NCBI RefSeq assembly: GCF_034092465.1
Contig: NZ_CP139303.1
Coordinates: 1,268,865-1,332,864, forward strand
Direction of reading: 5' to 3'
Origin: Prochlorococcus sp. MIT 1223
GTDB taxonomy: Bacteria; Cyanobacteriota; Cyanobacteriia; PCC-6307; Cyanobiaceae
DNA length: 64,000 nucleotides
Below, piece by piece: positions 42,413 through 51,030 of this stretch (position 1 is its first letter; each line of letters starts with the position of its first letter). Under the pieces are notes generated by a model. It was not told where the DNA came from. It saw only the letters and a list, made by a program, of their open reading frames with translations, and searched no databases. The position numbers and the translations under genes were made by a program.

Positions 42413-43660
42413 TTAATTCATTTGGCTAAAGGCAAGACACACATTGTGACCTCCAAAACCAAATGAATTAGATAATACGACTTTTGGTGTTTCGTCTCTG
42501 GCTGAGTTGGACACATAGTCCAAATCACATTCAGGATCTGGGTTGGAATAATTGATTGTGGGAGGAATTATTCCATGTTTTATTGCAAGAACTGATGCAA
42601 CAGCTTCAATTCCCCCTGAGCCACCAAGTAAGTGACCAGTCATGGATTTTGTAGAGCTTACAGGTATGTGATGCGCTCTTTCCCCGAGAGAACTTTTTAT
42701 AGCAGATGTTTCATTGCTGTCATTAGCTGGAGTGCTAGTTCCATGAGCATTGATGTAATCAACTTTGTCAGGGTCAATTCTTGCATCTGTTAATGCCAGT
42801 TTTATCGCTTCTGCACCACCTAAGCCTCCTGGAGTTGGGGATGTTATGTGGTGAGCATCACATGTAGTTCCATAGCCAATGACTTCACCATAAATTTCAG
42901 CATTTCTTTGTCTGGCATGTTCAAGAGATTCAAGAATGATTATTCCTGACCCTTCTCCGATAACAAATCCATCTCGCTGAGAATCAAATGGTCGACTTGC
43001 TGTGGCTGGATCATCATTACGAAAAGATAGAGCTTTTGCACTTGCAAAACCTGCTACTCCAAGAGGAGTGATACTTGCTTCTGCTCCACCGCATACCATT
43101 GCATCTGCTTTTCCAAGCTGAATAAGTCTGAAGGCGTCGCCAATTGCATTAGAACCTGCAGCACAGGCTGTGGAAACTGCAGAGCTTGGTCCTTTTGCGC
43201 CTAAGGCAATAGATGCAAGTCCGGTTGCCATGTTTGGAATCATCATTGGAACAGTGAATGGACTTACACGACTGGGTCCTTTGCTATGAAGTACGCCAGC
43301 TTGAGTTTCCATTGTTAATAATCCGCCTACGCCAGAGCCAATAATCACTCCAATTCTTGACGAATTAGTTTCATTGATATCAAGACCTGAGTCTGCAATT
43401 GCTTCTTTGGCGGCTATTACTCCAAATTTGGAATACCTGTCCCATCTTTTGGATTCCTTTGGTTCCAAGATTCCTATTGGATCAAAGTTTTTTACTTCTG
43501 CTGCAAAGCGGCAGGCATGCTTTTCAGCATCGAAGAGTGTTATGGGTGCAACACCATTGAGACCTGACTTTAGTCCCAGCAAGTATTCATCGACATTGTT
43601 CCCAATCGGTGTGATTGCACCGAGACCTGTAATAACAACTCGATGGAGGTTCTCCATCAT
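42413..43660 (-). CDS. fabF: 3-oxoacyl-[acyl-carrier-protein] synthase II
   Basis: FabF extends acyl chains on ACP with malonyl-ACP. The active-site Cys lies in [15 protein letters not shown] near residue 165. The two catalytic His are in [14 protein letters not shown] and [27 protein letters not shown] ends the protein. Length is 415, or 414 from the second Met, which may be the true start. It follows acpP after five bases, the usual pairing, so both are surely on one transcript. Confidence 0.97.
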   Translation of the reverse strand: MMENLHRVVITGLGAITPIGNNVDEYLLGLKSGLNGVAPITLFDAEKHACRFAAEVKNFDPIGILEPKESKRWDRYSKFGVIAAKEAIADSGLDINETNSSRIGVIIGSGVGGLLTMETQAGVLHSKGPSRVSPFTVPMMIPNMATGLASIALGAKGPSSAVSTACAAGSNAIGDAFRLIQLGKADAMVCGGAEASITPLGVAGFASAKALSFRNDDPATASRPFDSQRDGFVIGEGSGIIILESLEHARQRNAEIYGEVIGYGTTCDAHHITSPTPGGLGGAEAIKLALTDARIDPDKVDYINAHGTSTPANDSNETSAIKSSLGERAHHIPVSSTKSMTGHLLGGSGGIEAVASVLAIKHGIIPPTINYSNPDPECDLDYVSNSARDETPKVVLSNSFGFGGHNVCLAFSQMN

Positions 43661-43665
43661 GTGAC

Positions 43666-43908
43666 TCAGCCTTGTTTGTCTTCTATGTATTTGACAGCAT
43701 CTCCAACTGTGGCGATGCCTTCGGCTGCTTCATCAGGAATTTCAATATCGAATGCTTCCTCAAGCGCCATCACCAGTTCGACCGTGTCAAGTGAATCGGC
43801 ACCCAGGTCATTTTGGAAATTTGATTCAGGCTTAACTTCGCCGGAATCGACACTTAGTTGTTCTGAAACGATAGAACGAACTTTTTCGAGAATTGCTTCT
43901 TGAGACAT
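43666..43908 (-). CDS. acpP: Acyl carrier protein
   Basis: ACP carries growing acyl chains on 4'-phosphopantetheine. The attachment Ser39 is in [19 protein letters not shown], and the following helix [19 protein letters not shown] is typical. The 80-residue acidic protein is complete. It is directly upstream of fabF and divergent from psaC. Confidence 0.98.
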   Translation of the reverse strand: MSQEAILEKVRSIVSEQLSVDSGEVKPESNFQNDLGADSLDTVELVMALEEAFDIEIPDEAAEGIATVGDAVKYIEDKQG

Positions 43909-44010
43909 AGACGTTAAAACCAGACTCGCATCCTACGAGTTGATGTGTCTTATTGAGCGAAATCTATGAAATATCAATAACCTTGTTATCTAGATAGGAA
44001 TAATTGCTCA

Positions 44011-44345
<335 letters not shown>

Positions 44346-44424
44346 ATTTTGATCAGAAACTATAAAAAGGTAATTTTATAAAATTCTTATTAATCTCATA
44401 CTTAGTAATTAAACGAGTCATTTT

Positions 44425-46326
44425 ATGTGCGGGATTGTTGCATTAATTGGCTCACGTGAAGCTGCGCCTCTAATTCTTGAAGGTTTAAAAAAGCTTGAAT
44501 ATCGAGGTTATGATTCCGCTGGATTGTCAACTGTAAAAGTAGATGCAAATAATAAAAGTAGTTATATAACCTGTAAAAGAGCCAAAGGGAAATTAGTTAA
44601 CCTAATCAAGTTAGTTGAGAAGGAAGGAGCGATAGGTCATTTAGGTATTGGACATACTCGTTGGGCAACACATGGAAAGCCAGAAGAGAATAATGCTCAC
44701 CCTCATAGGGATTTATCAGGTCAAGTTGCAGTAGTTCAAAATGGAATTATTGAAAACCATACTTTTTTGAGACAAGCTTTGCAATCAGAAGGTGTTCAAT
44801 TCTTATCTGATACCGATACAGAGGTTATCCCTCATCTAATAGCAAAGGAAATTAAGACTCTTCAATCTAATCAAAAGGAATCAAATCGTTCGATTCTTTT
44901 GAAAGCTGTCCAAAAAGTGATATCTCTTTTAGAAGGTTCTTATGCTTTAGCTGTTATTTGGGCAGAAGCTCCAGATGCATTGGTTGTTGCAAAAAGACAT
45001 GCTCCATTAGTAATTGGTTTAGGAGAAGGTGAATTCTTTTGTGCAAGCGATACTTCAGCTTTAGCTGGATTCACGAGGGCGATTTTACCTTTGGAAGATG
45101 AAGAAAGTGCTTTATTAACGCCACTTGGCGTTGAGTTATATGACTCAAAAGGTCATCGCAAGCAACGATCACCTTCGTTATTAAAAGCAGCTGAATATGA
45201 AATTAATAGATCTAATTTCCGACATTTTATGCTCAAAGAAATCCATGAACAGCCTGAAACAGCACAATTCTGGATTGATAGATATTTGCCTAAGGAGACT
45301 CAATCTGGAATCATTGCTTTGCCTTATCAAGAATCTTTTTATAAATCGATAGAGCAAATTCATATTCTTGCTTGTGGTACGAGTAGACATGCATCCATGG
45401 TGGGAGCGTATCTACTAGAGCAATTTGCCGGTATTCCTACCTCTGTTTTTTATGCAAGCGAGTTTCGTTATGCACCGCCTCCTCTAACTCCTCATACCCT
45501 AACTATTGGAGTTACGCAATCGGGTGAGACAGCCGATACTCTTGCTGCATTAGCAATGGATGCTAATAGACGAGAAGGATATTCAGATCAATCTTTAGCT
45601 TCAAGGCAGTTAGGTATTACAAATCGTCCTGAGAGTTCATTGTCTAGACAAGTTTCTAGAATCATTGATACAGGTGCAGGCATAGAAGTTGGTGTTGCCG
45701 CAACGAAGACTTTCTTAGCTCAATTATTTGCTTTTTATGGATTGACTATAGGTTTTTCTATGCAACGACAATCTCGAAGTAATCAAGACGTTTTAAATCT
45801 AGTAAATGAATTGAGAAATGTTCCCCAACAGTTAAGAGATCTTTTGCAAGATCATTCTCGATTATCTGAAGAATTGGCACATCATTTTTCTAGTGTAAAA
45901 GATGCAATTTTCTTAGGAAGAGGAATAAATTACCCAATTGCACTAGAAGGTGCTTTGAAACTTAAAGAGATTAGTTATATCCATGCGGAAGGATATCCGG
46001 CTGGTGAAATGAAGCATGGACCAATTGCATTGTTAGATAGGCATGTTCCTGTTATTTCAATTGCTTCGCCTGGAATTGTATTTGAAAAAGTTCTAAGTAA
46101 CTCTCAAGAAGCCAAAGCTCGAGATGCAAAACTTATAGGAATTGGTCCAAATGGATCAGGTATGGAAATATTTGATTTTCTATTTGCTATTCCAAAAGTT
46201 AGTGAATGGATAAGTCCTTTATTAACAGTAATTCCAACACAATTGCTAAGCTATCATATTGCAGCACATAGAGGATTGGATGTTGATCAACCTAGAAATC
46301 TTGCTAAAAGTGTTACTGTAGAGTGA
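44425..46326 (+). CDS. glmS: Glutamine-fructose-6-phosphate aminotransferase (isomerizing)
   Basis: GlmS makes glucosamine 6-phosphate, the entry to UDP-GlcNAc for peptidoglycan and lipopolysaccharide. The nucleophile Cys2 follows the initiator Met (MCGIVALIG). The glutaminase domain shows KKLEYRGYDSAG and GHTRWATHGKPEENNAHPH. The two SIS domains hold LACGTSRHAS, GVTQSGETADT, FLGRGINYPIALEGALKLKEISYIHAEGYPAGEMKHGPIAL, and the C-terminal DQPRNLAKSVTVE. Length 633 is slightly above the E. coli form. I saw no glmS ribozyme upstream. Confidence 0.98.
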   Translation: MCGIVALIGSREAAPLILEGLKKLEYRGYDSAGLSTVKVDANNKSSYITCKRAKGKLVNLIKLVEKEGAIGHLGIGHTRWATHGKPEENNAHPHRDLSGQVAVVQNGIIENHTFLRQALQSEGVQFLSDTDTEVIPHLIAKEIKTLQSNQKESNRSILLKAVQKVISLLEGSYALAVIWAEAPDALVVAKRHAPLVIGLGEGEFFCASDTSALAGFTRAILPLEDEESALLTPLGVELYDSKGHRKQRSPSLLKAAEYEINRSNFRHFMLKEIHEQPETAQFWIDRYLPKETQSGIIALPYQESFYKSIEQIHILACGTSRHASMVGAYLLEQFAGIPTSVFYASEFRYAPPPLTPHTLTIGVTQSGETADTLAALAMDANRREGYSDQSLASRQLGITNRPESSLSRQVSRIIDTGAGIEVGVAATKTFLAQLFAFYGLTIGFSMQRQSRSNQDVLNLVNELRNVPQQLRDLLQDHSRLSEELAHHFSSVKDAIFLGRGINYPIALEGALKLKEISYIHAEGYPAGEMKHGPIALLDRHVPVISIASPGIVFEKVLSNSQEAKARDAKLIGIGPNGSGMEIFDFLFAIPKVSEWISPLLTVIPTQLLSYHIAAHRGLDVDQPRNLAKSVTVE

Positions 46327-46337
46327 AACCATATTAT

Positions 46338-47780
46338 TTAATTAATAGCTCTTCCATAGTGATCAGCAAATCGTATAATGTCATCTTCCCCTAGATAACT
46401 ACCACTTTGAACTTCAATTAATTCAACTGTTATTGCACCAGGGTTACTTAGCCTATGCTTGCAACCTAAAGGGATATAAGTACTTTGATTGGCTTGTAAT
46501 ATTTGCTCTTCATTATCACGTTGAACTAAAGCTGTTCCTTTTACAACTATCCAATGCTCAGCTCTATGGTTATGCATTTGTAAAGAGAGACTTCCCCCTG
46601 GAATAACCTCAATTCTTTTTACTTGCCACTTCTTTCCTTTTACTATTGAGGTGTAGTTTCCCCAAGGACGATATATTTTTCTATGGTCCTTGGCTTCAGA
46701 CCGGCCTTTCTCTTCAAGTTCTTTTACGATATCTTTAACTTTTTGAGTTTCATCCATATTAGCTACAAGAACAGCATCATCTGTTTCGATTATCGCAAGA
46801 TTATCTAATCCAATTCCAACAACTAGGCGATTTTCACTACGTAAATAACAATTTTTTGTATTAATTGTCATACTACTTCCTTCTATTAAATTACTATCTT
46901 TGTCTTTTTCTCCTGTTTCCCAGATTGATTTCCAGCTCCCAACATCACTCCACCCGGCATTTAAAGGAAGCACTGTTCCTAAATTCGTCTTTTCCATAAT
47001 TGCAATATCAATTGACTTATTAGGACATTTTTCAAACGAATCTTTGTCTAATCTAAAAAAATCAAGATCATTCTTTCCTTGTTCGATTGATGATTGGCAA
47101 GTTTTCAATATTGTTGGCTGAAGTCTTTCAAGTTCTTTTAAAATTGTGCTTGCTTTAAAAAGAAACATCCCACTGTTCCAAGTGAATTTCTTATCTTGAA
47201 GAAACTTCAAAGCAGTTTTTTTATTTGGTTTCTCAACGAATTTTTCAATATCTAATCCTATTAAGTTGTTTTTTTGGAATGATTCAGTTGCTTCGATATA
47301 TCCATAACCTGTTTCAGCTGAAGTAGGAACTATTCCAAAAGTTACCAACCTGCCACCTTCTGCATAAGGCTTTGCTGCAGTTACTGCAGCATGAAATTTA
47401 TTTATATTTTGAATTTCATGGTCTGCAGATAAGATTAATAAGAGAGGATCCTCTGCTTTTTGAATAGCTTTTAAAGCTGCAATAGCTATTGCAGGAGCTG
47501 TGTTTTTCCCACATGGTTCAAGGATGATTGCACTGGGCTGAATATTAATTTGTCTCATTTGTTCAGCAACAATAAAACGATGATCTTCGTTGCAAATTAA
47601 TATTGGGTCTCCTAAATTCTCAAGATTTTGTAGACGAATTTGTGTATTTTGTAAAAGGCTTTTATCATTATTACCAATTAAATTCCAATATTGTTTGGGA
47701 TAAGAGGCTCTTGACAGAGGCCATAGCCTTGTCCCTGAACCTCCGCAAAGGATTATTGGTAATAGGTTGGTCTTTGTCAC
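46338..47780 (-). CDS. manC: Mannose-1-phosphate guanylyltransferase / mannose-6-phosphate isomerase
   Basis: A two-domain enzyme that makes GDP-mannose for surface polysaccharide and glycans. The N-terminal nucleotidyltransferase has ILCGGSGTRLWPLSR near residue 10, LSADHEI, VEKPNKKTA near 182 and WNSGMFLFKAS. The C-terminal cupin domain (about residues 350-475) has RPWGNYTSI, GGSLSLQMHNHRAEHWIVVKGTA and the terminal RFADHYGR. The 480-residue length is that of the usual bifunctional type. It converges on glmS with 11 bases between stops. Confidence 0.95.
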   Translation of the reverse strand: MTKTNLLPIILCGGSGTRLWPLSRASYPKQYWNLIGNNDKSLLQNTQIRLQNLENLGDPILICNEDHRFIVAEQMRQINIQPSAIILEPCGKNTAPAIAIAALKAIQKAEDPLLLILSADHEIQNINKFHAAVTAAKPYAEGGRLVTFGIVPTSAETGYGYIEATESFQKNNLIGLDIEKFVEKPNKKTALKFLQDKKFTWNSGMFLFKASTILKELERLQPTILKTCQSSIEQGKNDLDFFRLDKDSFEKCPNKSIDIAIMEKTNLGTVLPLNAGWSDVGSWKSIWETGEKDKDSNLIEGSSMTINTKNCYLRSENRLVVGIGLDNLAIIETDDAVLVANMDETQKVKDIVKELEEKGRSEAKDHRKIYRPWGNYTSIVKGKKWQVKRIEVIPGGSLSLQMHNHRAEHWIVVKGTALVQRDNEEQILQANQSTYIPLGCKHRLSNPGAITVELIEVQSGSYLGEDDIIRFADHYGRAIN

Positions 47781-47822
47781 GAAAAGTCACTGCATATTTT
47801 CAGAATCTTTCAATTGAGCGTT

Positions 47823-48365
47823 TTAGTCAAGATTTTCGATATCTAAAAGTCCAGGAGGAGGATTAATCTTTAACCAACCTTCCTCCAGATTTAATGAAGG
47901 GACTATTTCACTGACAAAAGGAATTAATATTTTTTTTCCTTCTTTTGTTTTTACTTCTAGTAGATCATTGCCAGCATTAATTAGGTTTGAAACTTTTCCA
48001 ATAGATGGTTCTTTGAGATTGATTTTTACTTCTAAGCCCACCAGATCTAATAAATGGAATTCGTTGGGTTTAAGCTTTGGTCTGTCTGTTGACGGGACGA
48101 GTAATTTACTTCCAATAAGGCCTTGAGCTGATAATCGATTTGAAATACCTTGTAGAGAAATTATATAAATTGATTTGCCCGGTATTTGCCTGCCTTTCAA
48201 TAATTCGATTTCTTGTGGCTCCTCTGATGTTTTTTGAATCCACCTAGAACCTGGTTGCGTAAATCTTTCAGGGAAATCGCTACTTGGATTTATGCGTATC
48301 TCCCCATGAAGGCCTTGAGCCGATACAACTTTTCCAACTGTTAGCCAGTCTTGTTCGCTAAACAT
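47823..48365 (-). CDS. rimM: Ribosome maturation factor RimM
   Basis: RimM binds the 30S head and S19 and is needed for 16S rRNA processing. The 180-residue protein has VGKVVSAQGLHGEIRINPSSDFPERF in the N-terminal barrel. The PRC-barrel second half holds EFHLLDLVGLEVKI and GNDLLEVKTKEGKKILIPFVSEIVPSLNLEEGWLKINPPPGL, a standard ending. It is divergent from ndhS and lies upstream of manC on the same strand. Confidence 0.95.
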   Translation of the reverse strand: MFSEQDWLTVGKVVSAQGLHGEIRINPSSDFPERFTQPGSRWIQKTSEEPQEIELLKGRQIPGKSIYIISLQGISNRLSAQGLIGSKLLVPSTDRPKLKPNEFHLLDLVGLEVKINLKEPSIGKVSNLINAGNDLLEVKTKEGKKILIPFVSEIVPSLNLEEGWLKINPPPGLLDIENLD

Positions 48366-48411
48366 TTTTTTTTAGGCGATAATTAGTCAAAATTTGGGTT
48401 TTATAGAAAAA

Positions 48412-48600
48412 ATGGTCGTATCTGATAATCCTATTTTACCCGGCACTACTGTTGTTGTAATAGATCCAGGATCGATTTATCGTGGATACAAAGGTTTTGT
48501 ACAACGTATTAGTGGTACTAATGCAGCTGTTTTGTTTGAAGGAGGTAATTGGGACAAATTAATCACTATTCCTATAAAAGATATTCGGTCAATTAATTAA
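48412..48600 (+). CDS. ndhS: NAD(P)H-quinone oxidoreductase subunit S
   Basis: NdhS is a small SH3-like subunit that forms the ferredoxin-binding site of the photosynthetic NDH-1 complex on the cytoplasmic side of the thylakoid. The signature is GFVQRISGTNAAVLFEGG followed by NWDKLITIPIKDI. I chose the ATG at 48412 (MVVSDNPILPGTTVVVI), which gives 62 residues; a TTG at 48394 would add six. Its last four bases overlap the end of the convergent rnc gene. Confidence 0.88.
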   Translation: MVVSDNPILPGTTVVVIDPGSIYRGYKGFVQRISGTNAAVLFEGGNWDKLITIPIKDIRSIN

Positions 48601-49349
48601 CAGAAGTTTTTTAGATTTTTCAAGGCTTCTTTGGCTGCAGCTTTTTCAGCTTCTTTTATAGAACGGCCCCAACCTTCTGCAATTGATTTGCCAGACACTT
48701 GAACTTTGCAAAAAAATCTTTTTGGATTTCCATGAACATGAGAAAGCTCGTTTGTTTCATAATTTGGTAATAACATTCCTTTAGCCTGACTCCATTCTTG
48801 TAAAGCGGATTTCGGGTTGTTTTTATGAGGGTCTGCCATGACTTTTTTACTTTCTTTTGTCCAGTAAATGCCTAGCCACTGATGAATAGGTTGCAAGTCA
48901 TTGAAGCACTCAAATAAAGCTCCAATTAGTGCTTCAGTTGTTTCTGCCTGAAATGTCGCCAAGGCAGATTTGTCTTTTGCAGCTTTAGGACCTAATAAAA
49001 GGGTTTTTTCAATAGAAATATCTTGGCCTACTTCATGGAGCCATTGATCGCTTACTAGTTGAGAACGTAATTCAGATCTTTCTCCGACTGATAAAGATGA
49101 GTATGTTCTTTCAATAAATTCAGTCGCAGCAAGGCGAAGTACCGCATCTCCTAAAAACTCTAACCTTTCATGGTTTATTAAGGAATTGGCTGAGGTATGT
49201 GTTAATGCCTCATCAATTATTTTTAGTTTATTTGTTTCATTATATTTAATACTTTGTACGTAAATTGTATCGATTTTTAATCTCTCAATTAATTCATATA
49301 GTTTCTTTCTCCTTTCAATTGAAATTGATTTTTCTTTATTCAGTGACAT
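48597..49349 (-). CDS. rnc: Ribonuclease III
   Basis: RNase III cuts double-stranded RNA in rRNA and mRNA processing. The catalytic signature is NHERLEFLGDAVLRLAATEFI near residue 59, with the second acidic site in FQAETTEALIGALFE. A C-terminal double-stranded RNA-binding domain spans about residues 178-246 and ends GRSIKEAEKAAAKEALKNL. Length 250 is slightly longer than E. coli because of an N-terminal extension. It lies about 55 bases downstream of rnpB in the same direction. Confidence 0.96.
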   Translation of the reverse strand: MSLNKEKSISIERRKKLYELIERLKIDTIYVQSIKYNETNKLKIIDEALTHTSANSLINHERLEFLGDAVLRLAATEFIERTYSSLSVGERSELRSQLVSDQWLHEVGQDISIEKTLLLGPKAAKDKSALATFQAETTEALIGALFECFNDLQPIHQWLGIYWTKESKKVMADPHKNNPKSALQEWSQAKGMLLPNYETNELSHVHGNPKRFFCKVQVSGKSIAEGWGRSIKEAEKAAAKEALKNLKNFC

Positions 49350-49403
49350 AACGTGTATTTCGGAATTTTTAATTTATACGGGAACTTTTAAATTAAAATA
49401 TAG

Positions 49404-49818
49404 AAGAAAGCAGGTCATAAGCCGGGTTCTGTGCATCCATTAATAATATGAAAATGGATGGGAGATCATCTATCTGGGATTGCTGTTTCCAGCAACCTCT
49501 AGCGGCGTATTTAATCTGAACAAGGAATGATGGTCAGCCTTTGTTCATTAGCCTTGCACCTAGCCGGGGTTTACCTAGCCAGCACCTCTCGATACTGCTG
49601 GTGCGCTCTTACCGCACCTTTGCACCCTTGCCTGTGCTTTATGGATGACCATTAAGCCATTGGCGGTGTGTTTCTGTGGCACTATCCTCACGGTCACCCG
49701 CACTGGGCGTTACCCAGCAAGCTTGACCATCGTGGAGCCCGGACTTTCCTCAACTGAGGAACTAATTTGCAAAAGAGCAAAAAAGTCTCAATTGCGATCG
49801 CCTCTCCTGCTTTCTTTG
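49404..49818 (-). ncRNA. rnpB: RNase P RNA
   Basis: On the minus strand the RNA opens with the P1 arm AAAGAAAGCAGG near 49817-49806. GAGGAAAGTCCGGGCTCC, the universal 5' conserved region, follows. It closes with ACAGAACCCGGCTTATGACC and the matching P1 arm CCTGCTTTCTTC near 49404. Internal stretches such as GGTAAGAGCGCACCAGCAG and ACTGGGCG-like boxes are the usual bacterial type A landmarks. About 415 bases is normal for cyanobacteria. The ends are estimated from P1. The gene is divergent from tRNA-Arg. Confidence 0.96.
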
Positions 49819-49851
49819 TCCATAATGCCTTAAGACAGTATTCATTTCAGT

Positions 49852-49925
<74 letters not shown>

Positions 49926-50169
49926 TTTCCTTACCTTTAAGAAGTCAATTATTTCAATAACTCTCAGATATTTAGTTGGATGTTCAAAATGCCTTATTTC
50001 TAAATAATAAGCTTTGTTTTCAGTATGAATATATTTTCATCCAATCATTTCATGCGTGTTTTTGCTGTACAGCAATTAGATCATTCTAAAAACTAGCAGA
50101 ATTTCTATATATAGTGGGTAGTCAAACTGCCTACTCTCTCGCTAGTGTTGTTGTAGTGAAACAGTCTGG

Positions 50170-50508
50170 ATGACAAAGCTTCACGATCTTCGACTTCGTC
50201 TTCTTGTTCAGCAAGAGAGTGAGCAAATTGCGAAAGCTCAACCTACTGACCTAGATCTTTCTATTGTTCAGGCGCGTTGTCTATGCTGGCTGGCTCTATT
50301 AGCCGAATCGCATGAGGATCAAGCAACTGATGCGGAACGTAGAGGTGATACTGAGCAAGCTATGGGTTGGTTCGCTGATCACATGCGATTAAGAGATGTT
50401 ATTCATGTTGTAACTAGTATTGAGATTCCTTTGCCTGACAGTCTTGATGGGAGTGAAACAGACCAAGGTGATGATAGTTTTTCTGGTGAACCTCCTTTAG
50501 TGGCATAG
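50170..50508 (+). CDS. Conserved picocyanobacterial protein, unknown function
   Basis: A 112-residue protein, mostly helical by composition. The first 85 residues (LRLRLLVQQESEQIAKAQPT, ARCLCWLALLAESHEDQATD, AMGWFADHMRLRDVIHVV) look like two or three amphipathic helices. The tail is acidic and serine-rich. It has no membrane segment and no motif I can name. A second unknown gene follows 37 bases later on the same strand. I think both are widely kept in marine Synechococcus and Prochlorococcus, but I cannot search to confirm. Confidence 0.7.
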   Translation: MTKLHDLRLRLLVQQESEQIAKAQPTDLDLSIVQARCLCWLALLAESHEDQATDAERRGDTEQAMGWFADHMRLRDVIHVVTSIEIPLPDSLDGSETDQGDDSFSGEPPLVA

Positions 50509-50545
50509 AAGATGTAATGATAGGTAATGAAATACTTGAACCACG

Positions 50546-51004
50546 GTGCCTGAAAAGCCCTGTCAATGTTCTGATTGTTTAAGGTTCTACAAAGAACATG
50601 ATCGATTAATTCGAGAATTTCCAACGCTTCGACAGCAACAAGAATTGAATTGGGCTTCTTTGCAAGCATTTAGAACTTTGTGCAGCATGGTATTGGAAGA
50701 TTTGCAGAAGCATCAACATGGCTCCAAAACTGAAGATAAATTTTTAGAAACAACATCAGCAGAAGTTTGTGAGAATAAGATTGAATCTATAAATCAAGCC
50801 ATAGCCGATTTGGAGAATATTAATGCTCATTTATTTTCAATTGAAGTATTAATGGAAAGAATATTTGATGTAAAAGTACCTGAAGAGATTGAGAGAAAAT
50901 TCCAAGAATTAGCTGGTGAGTTAGCGCCAGATCCATTAAATGTAGATCGCATTAGGTTGAATCGTTTATTGCATCAAACTCCAGATGTACAAGACAAAAG
51001 CTAA
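50546..51004 (+). CDS. Conserved protein with N-terminal cysteine cluster, unknown function
   Basis: A 152-residue protein with a GTG start (MPEKPCQCSDCLRFYKEHD). The C-x-C-x2-C at residues 6-11 could bind a metal or be redox active. The rest is predicted helical with likely coiled-coil stretches (ENKIESINQAIADLENINAHL) and ends in a polar tail. There is no transmembrane segment. It shares a strand and probably a transcript with the preceding unknown gene, and it converges on glgP. No family recognised. Confidence 0.7.
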   Translation: MPEKPCQCSDCLRFYKEHDRLIREFPTLRQQQELNWASLQAFRTLCSMVLEDLQKHQHGSKTEDKFLETTSAEVCENKIESINQAIADLENINAHLFSIEVLMERIFDVKVPEEIERKFQELAGELAPDPLNVDRIRLNRLLHQTPDVQDKS

Positions 51005-51030
51005 TTACTATTATTGATTAAATTTATTTT

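Noticed and set aside
44346-44424. glmS ribozyme upstream of glmS
   Set aside because: The 79-base gap is too short for the roughly 170-base ribozyme and lacks its conserved core.
49926-50169. Possible small RNA between tRNA-Arg and the first unknown gene
   Set aside because: A weak imperfect stem near 50115-50140 is visible, but no promoter and terminator pair supports a separate transcript.
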